NCBI GenBank assembly: GCA_021796215.1 | Contig: JAJYOK010000028.1 | Span: 1-34,027 of the forward strand | Length of the DNA: 34,027 nt | Source: Bacteroidota bacterium | GTDB lineage: Bacteria; Bacteroidota; Ignavibacteria; UBA10030; UBA8401 | Direction of reading: 5' to 3' | In this document: in pieces, positions 32,758 through 34,027 of the stretch | Position numbering within the stretch: position 1 is the first letter of the stretch | Layout of the letters: the number at the start of each line of letters is the position of its first letter | Program-made: the position numbers and the translations under genes | Notes under the pieces: model-generated | The model's database searches: none | Told to the model about the DNA's origin: nothing | What the model saw: the letters and a program-made list of their open reading frames with translations, nothing else

Positions 32758-32786
32758 ATCTTTCAGCTCCTTTGAAATAAAAGTTC

Positions 32787-34016
32787 TCACTTTTCCCCTA
32801 TCTTTTTATATCCGCTCTTCGGCACGGTGCGCGTGAAGCAGCCGAAGTGTTTCGGTTCTTCGAGACGGCACGACCAGACAAGCTGTCCGTCGAGGACGGT
32901 GATGTCGGGACAGCCGTCGCACATATTTTGTCCGCCGTCTTCCATCACGTCAATCGGTTGAATGATCATGATAGATTGAAAATAAACGCGGTCAAAAATT
33001 TTGAGCGGATTCTTCAACACGTATCGCGCATATTTCCCGAACGCTTTTCTTGCTCCTTTATCCAATATGGCGCCTGCCATAAGCCCGGACCGTGCCGACT
33101 TGAGCACCGACGGACTTTCGTATGCAAGATATTTTCCGTGCATGAAATGATGGAACGTCTGCACAAATTCGATAAACTTGCTTCCCATATAACCGAAAAT
33201 TTTTCCCTTCGAACCGGCGCGCGTGGAAAGAAGCCACTTGAATGAATCTGGTTTCTCCGTGCCGTTCAGGTAGCCGCACGGAGAGAATTCGGGAAAACGT
33301 TTTCTGATTTCCTGCACCACATCTGTGGAGAGAATGTCAATCTTGCGCTGCTCCACGCTCGAATACACAAGCTGGTTCATATCAATTTTCGTTCCGCCCG
33401 CGTACCAGTCCATCGGGATTTGCGGAACCGCCTGGCGAAATGCGATGAAGACCATAACATGAACAATGTCGATGTGTTGTGCCGCCCACGCCGCCATTTC
33501 CGGAACATACTGCATCGTATCTTCATACACTGTCGAATTGAAAGAGCATGAAATGCCGCCTTCTTCCGCGAGCATTTCTGCATAACGAAGGCGCAAGTCG
33601 TTCAGCTCAATTTCATTTTTGTTTTTCCAGCCGGGCCGGTTCTGTTTGCTATCAATGTGAAACGTGAATCCGTACACGCCGGCATTCTTCAGCTCGTGCA
33701 ACAGTTCTCTTGTAAGCGACAGTCCGTTCGTGTTGATGATCGGTTTTATTTTTCGGGCGGCAATGTCTCTCACGATCTCCACAATCTGCGGATGCATGAG
33801 CGGATCGCCGCCGGCAATTGAAATTCCATCCGCATTTCTGAGTCTGACGAACGTGTCTATTTCATTCCGCACAACATCGAGAGGCTTGTGGGACTCAGTG
33901 AGATTTTCCCGGTAGCAGCCGTCGCACGAAAGATTGCATTGCGATGTCGGCTCAAGCCACGATATTGCATTGTCGGGTAAATTCCAAGGAAGACGATATA
34001 ACTCTCTGTGATTCAC
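32787..34016 (-). CDS. Radical SAM enzyme of unknown substrate
   Basis: 409 residues from GTG 34016; the frame stays open to the window edge, so the true start might lie outside. The radical SAM cluster motif is C27-x3-C31-x2-C34 (CNLSCDGCY), followed by GISIAGGDPLMHPQIVEI (the GGDP SAM-binding element) and IINTNG. A C-terminal region has further cysteines (MCDGCPD near 366 and WSCRLEEPKHFGC), which could hold an auxiliary cluster or bind substrate. The class is sure; the reaction is not. The end is 30 nt from the TTG start of the PD40 lipoprotein, so both may be one unit. Confidence 0.88.
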   Translation of the reverse strand: MNHRELYRLPWNLPDNAISWLEPTSQCNLSCDGCYRENLTESHKPLDVVRNEIDTFVRLRNADGISIAGGDPLMHPQIVEIVRDIAARKIKPIINTNGLSLTRELLHELKNAGVYGFTFHIDSKQNRPGWKNKNEIELNDLRLRYAEMLAEEGGISCSFNSTVYEDTMQYVPEMAAWAAQHIDIVHVMVFIAFRQAVPQIPMDWYAGGTKIDMNQLVYSSVEQRKIDILSTDVVQEIRKRFPEFSPCGYLNGTEKPDSFKWLLSTRAGSKGKIFGYMGSKFIEFVQTFHHFMHGKYLAYESPSVLKSARSGLMAGAILDKGARKAFGKYARYVLKNPLKIFDRVYFQSIMIIQPIDVMEDGGQNMCDGCPDITVLDGQLVWSCRLEEPKHFGCFTRTVPKSGYKKIGEK

Positions 34017-34027
34017 AACCCCAACGG

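Overview
The window looks like the chromosome of a free-living bacterium of the FCB group, most likely an Ignavibacteria/Chlorobi-like lineage of Bacteroidota. This is inferred from gene content, not from a search. The clues are a 54-residue ORF ending in a typical Por/T9SS C-terminal sorting domain (31266-31430), PD40 and S41 lipoproteins, DUF2851 and DUF6132 genes, a bactofilin next to an M23 peptidase, and an ATP synthase operon that stops after the gamma gene without beta and epsilon. Several visible promoters are sigma70-like (TTGACA or similar, 17 nt, TATATT/TATAAT), unlike the TTTG/TAnnTTTG promoters of Bacteroidia. No tRNA, rRNA, CRISPR array, transposase or phage gene was found.

Positions 1-12653, all minus strand, form one long collinear run of housekeeping genes. 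Transcription starts upstream of an M23 peptidase and continues through bactofilin, AtpZ, AtpI-like, atpB-E-F-H-A-G, ffh, rpsP, khpA, rimM, trmD, rplS and a chorismate-dehydratase-like gene. A second promoter near 974-1002 then serves yceD, rpmF and plsX (cut by the window edge). The start of the long run has a compact control region: a palindrome (12777-12794), a good promoter (12739-12767) and, between promoter and first gene, a terminator-shaped hairpin with a run of six T (12678-12721).

Positions 13156-19969: ilvD (+) stands alone with a long leader. Opposite it lies a minus-strand redox group: soluble transhydrogenase, ECF sigma factor, soluble zinc-type anti-sigma factor with RsrA-like Cys/His spacing, DUF2892, DUF302, thioredoxin, DUF6132 and OsmC. 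I read this as a probable thiol-stress regulon of the SigR-RsrA kind. dcd (dCTP deaminase) follows on the plus strand.

Positions 20087-27319, plus strand: a secreted S9 peptidase, pyrF flanked by dispersed palindromic repeats, then DUF2851, a small unknown protein, a zinc-ribbon methyltransferase and a DUF885 protein in close succession.

Positions 27433-34027, minus strand: a 2-oxoacid:ferredoxin oxidoreductase operon with beta and gamma subunits but no alpha subunit in view. An outer-membrane-barrel-like gene, an S41 lipoprotein gene and a small Cys-rich gene lie between beta and gamma. Upstream is a tiny self-contained unit (promoter, ribosome site, 54-codon ORF, hairpin) encoding a signal peptide joined directly to a T9SS sorting domain, then a PD40 lipoprotein and a radical SAM enzyme. 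The lipoprotein and barrel genes look locally AT-richer than the oxidoreductase genes, suggesting insertions that split an older operon.

Short palindromes are a theme of the window: several families lie between genes, and a few GC-rich ones (CCCGC...GCGGG) sit in frame inside coding regions.
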